From CAZKFN01 sp964552035 (GTDB lineage: Bacteria; Bacteroidota; Bacteroidia; Flavobacteriales_E; Vicingaceae): a stretch of DNA of 6,582 bases. A program made the position numbers and the translations under genes. The notes under the pieces are model-generated. The model ran no database searches. It had not been told where the DNA came from and saw only the letters and a list, made by a program, of their open reading frames with translations. The stretch is taken from NCBI GenBank assembly GCA_964552035.1, contig CAZKFN010000105.1, positions 1-6,582 on the forward strand, given 5' to 3'. This document shows, one piece after another, positions 5,370-6,582 of this stretch. The stretch's first letter is position 1; each line of letters starts with the position of its first letter.

Positions 5370-6582
5370 ATGGAAGAAAATTCGAATATTTTAAAGTATA
5401 AACACCTTGGTATCTATACCCAAAACGAAAATGTGGTGTATATGCATGAAGACTGCCATATTTGTAGATCCGAAGGCTTTGAAGCACTTACTCGAATTAG
5501 AATATCTAATGGGAAGAAAACAATCGTTGCAAGTCTTAATGTTTTTAATTCTAATATTCTTACGCACAATGAAATTGGTCTTTCAGATGCTGCCGCAAAG
5601 CAATTAAATGTTTCTCAAAATGATATTTTATATGTCTCACACTTAGAACCTATTGAATCTTTAGGACACGTGCGTTCTAAAATATATAATCAAAGTTTAG
5701 ACTTCAAAGCATATAGTGAAATCATAAACGACATTGTTGATGGTGATTATTCTAATATCCACTTATCAGCATTTATTACAGCTTGTGCAGGTGGTCGAAT
5801 GGATATTACAGAAGTAGCACACCTCACGAAAGCTATGATTGCTTCGGGTCAACAATTGAATTGGAATAAAGAAATTGTAGTTGATAAACATTGTATTGGT
5901 GGTTTACCAGGCAATAGAACGACACCATTAATAGTTGCAATTGTTGCGGCTTATGGACTCACTATGCCAAAAACATCATCAAGATCTATAACCTCTCCCG
6001 CGGGTACAGCAGATACTATGGAAGTAATGACGAATGTCACCCTTTCTATGGAACAAATAAAATCCGTAGTAGAAAAAGAAGGCGGTTGTATTGTCTGGGG
6101 TGGAACAGCCCAATTAAGTCCAGCAGATGATGTACTCATAAAAATTGAAAAAGCTTTAGATATTGACAGCGAAGGACAAATGATTGCTTCAGTACTTTCA
6201 AAAAAAGCAGCTGCAGGATCCTCTCATGTTATTATTGATATTCCTGTGGGTGAAACTGCTAAGGTTCGCAGTTCAGAAATGGCACAGCAATTAAAAGAAC
6301 ATATGGAAACAGTAGGCACTACTGTTGGACTAAAAGTGAAAGTGGTTATTACAGATGGAAACCAGCCAGTTGGAATGGGTATTGGTCCTGCATTAGAGGC
6401 CATAGATATTTTAAAGGTTTTAAAGAATGAAGCTGATGCACCTAAAGATCTTATGGAAAGAGCGTTGTTTCTGGCAGGAGAACTATTAGAACTTTCTGGA
6501 GAAGTAGAAAAAGGTAGCGGAGTGAAAACCGCTCAAGAAATACTTGAATCTGGAAAAGCCTATGAAAAATTTATCGCCATTT
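5370..6582 (+). CDS. thymidine/AMP phosphorylase, long type 2 subfamily (3' truncated by window edge)
   Basis: The first 404 residues of a nucleoside phosphorylase-family enzyme; the frame stays open to the window end. Family members are near 500 residues, so roughly 100 C-terminal residues are missing. An N-terminal extension (about 1-105), absent from E. coli DeoA but present in archaeal AMP phosphorylases, precedes the helical domain (about 112-165). The glycosyltransferase-3 core shows VDKHCIGGLPGNRTTP (171-186), the signature TSSRSITSPAGTADTMEV (202-219), and GGTAQLSPADD (244-254). These resemble AMP phosphorylase and the bacterial 'putative thymidine phosphorylase type 2' group more than DeoA. 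Cys175 replaces the Ser of KHS in DeoA; from memory this is usual in the bacterial type 2 group. The expected reaction is phosphorolysis of a pyrimidine nucleoside or of a nucleoside 5'-monophosphate, giving base plus ribose phosphate. The start at 5370 has an AAGGA site. Placement after the RNase gene suggests nucleotide salvage. The exact substrate is uncertain. Confidence 0.9.
   Translation, partial: MEENSNILKYKHLGIYTQNENVVYMHEDCHICRSEGFEALTRIRISNGKKTIVASLNVFNSNILTHNEIGLSDAAAKQLNVSQNDILYVSHLEPIESLGHVRSKIYNQSLDFKAYSEIINDIVDGDYSNIHLSAFITACAGGRMDITEVAHLTKAMIASGQQLNWNKEIVVDKHCIGGLPGNRTTPLIVAIVAAYGLTMPKTSSRSITSPAGTADTMEVMTNVTLSMEQIKSVVEKEGGCIVWGGTAQLSPADDVLIKIEKALDIDSEGQMIASVLSKKAAAGSSHVIIDIPVGETAKVRSSEMAQQLKEHMETVGTTVGLKVKVVITDGNQPVGMGIGPALEAIDILKVLKNEADAPKDLMERALFLAGELLELSGEVEKGSGVKTAQEILESGKAYEKFIAI

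Noticed and set aside
5242..5487. Minus-strand open frame over the RNase 3' end and phosphorylase start
   Set aside because: It overlaps two conserved genes in antisense and shows no family motif.
5407..5607. Plus-strand 66-residue open frame
   Set aside because: It lies out of frame inside the phosphorylase N-terminal domain, whose own frame from 5370 is continuous and conserved.
5951..6139. Minus-strand 62-residue open frame
   Set aside because: It is antisense to the phosphorylase signature motif region and has no independent support.

Overview
This AT-rich window reads as a chromosomal segment from a member of the Bacteroidetes, most likely a flavobacterium. The support is the lineage-typical DUF3347 and haem-binding-domain proteins, A-rich translation starts with weak Shine-Dalgarno signals, a TAnnTTTG-type -7 element and tight gene packing. 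All genes lie on the + strand. I see no RNA gene, CRISPR array, insertion sequence or attachment site, and no gap between genes longer than 113 bases.

Region 1 (1-1893) looks like a copper or metal-handling and envelope module. It holds the C-terminus of a DUF3347 protein cut by the window edge, a complete DUF3347 lipoprotein, a membrane-anchored single-haem protein (CxxCH), and a small regulator that joins an HMA-like Cys-x-x-Cys domain to an AraC-type helix-turn-helix. Spacings of 26, 1 and 4 bases suggest one transcript. The Cys/Met/His motifs fit the capture or sensing of a soft metal, most plausibly copper.

Region 2 (1894-2006) is the only sizeable gap and holds a candidate promoter.

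Region 3 (2007-6582) is a second transcription unit. It encodes a tandem UspA universal stress protein, an ATP-cone fused to a PD-(D/E)XK nuclease (ATGA overlap with the stress gene), an unrecognised 82-residue acidic protein ending in a Cys pair, a beta-CASP metallo-beta-lactamase RNase, and a long-form (type 2, AMP-phosphorylase-like) thymidine phosphorylase that runs off the window.

This second set is the most interesting part. An RNase, a nucleotide-sensing nuclease, a nucleoside/nucleotide phosphorylase and a stress protein in one operon suggest a stress-induced nucleic-acid turnover and nucleotide/ribose-phosphate salvage pathway. Each family is known. The pathway reading, the function of the ATP-cone nuclease and the role of the small protein are inference.
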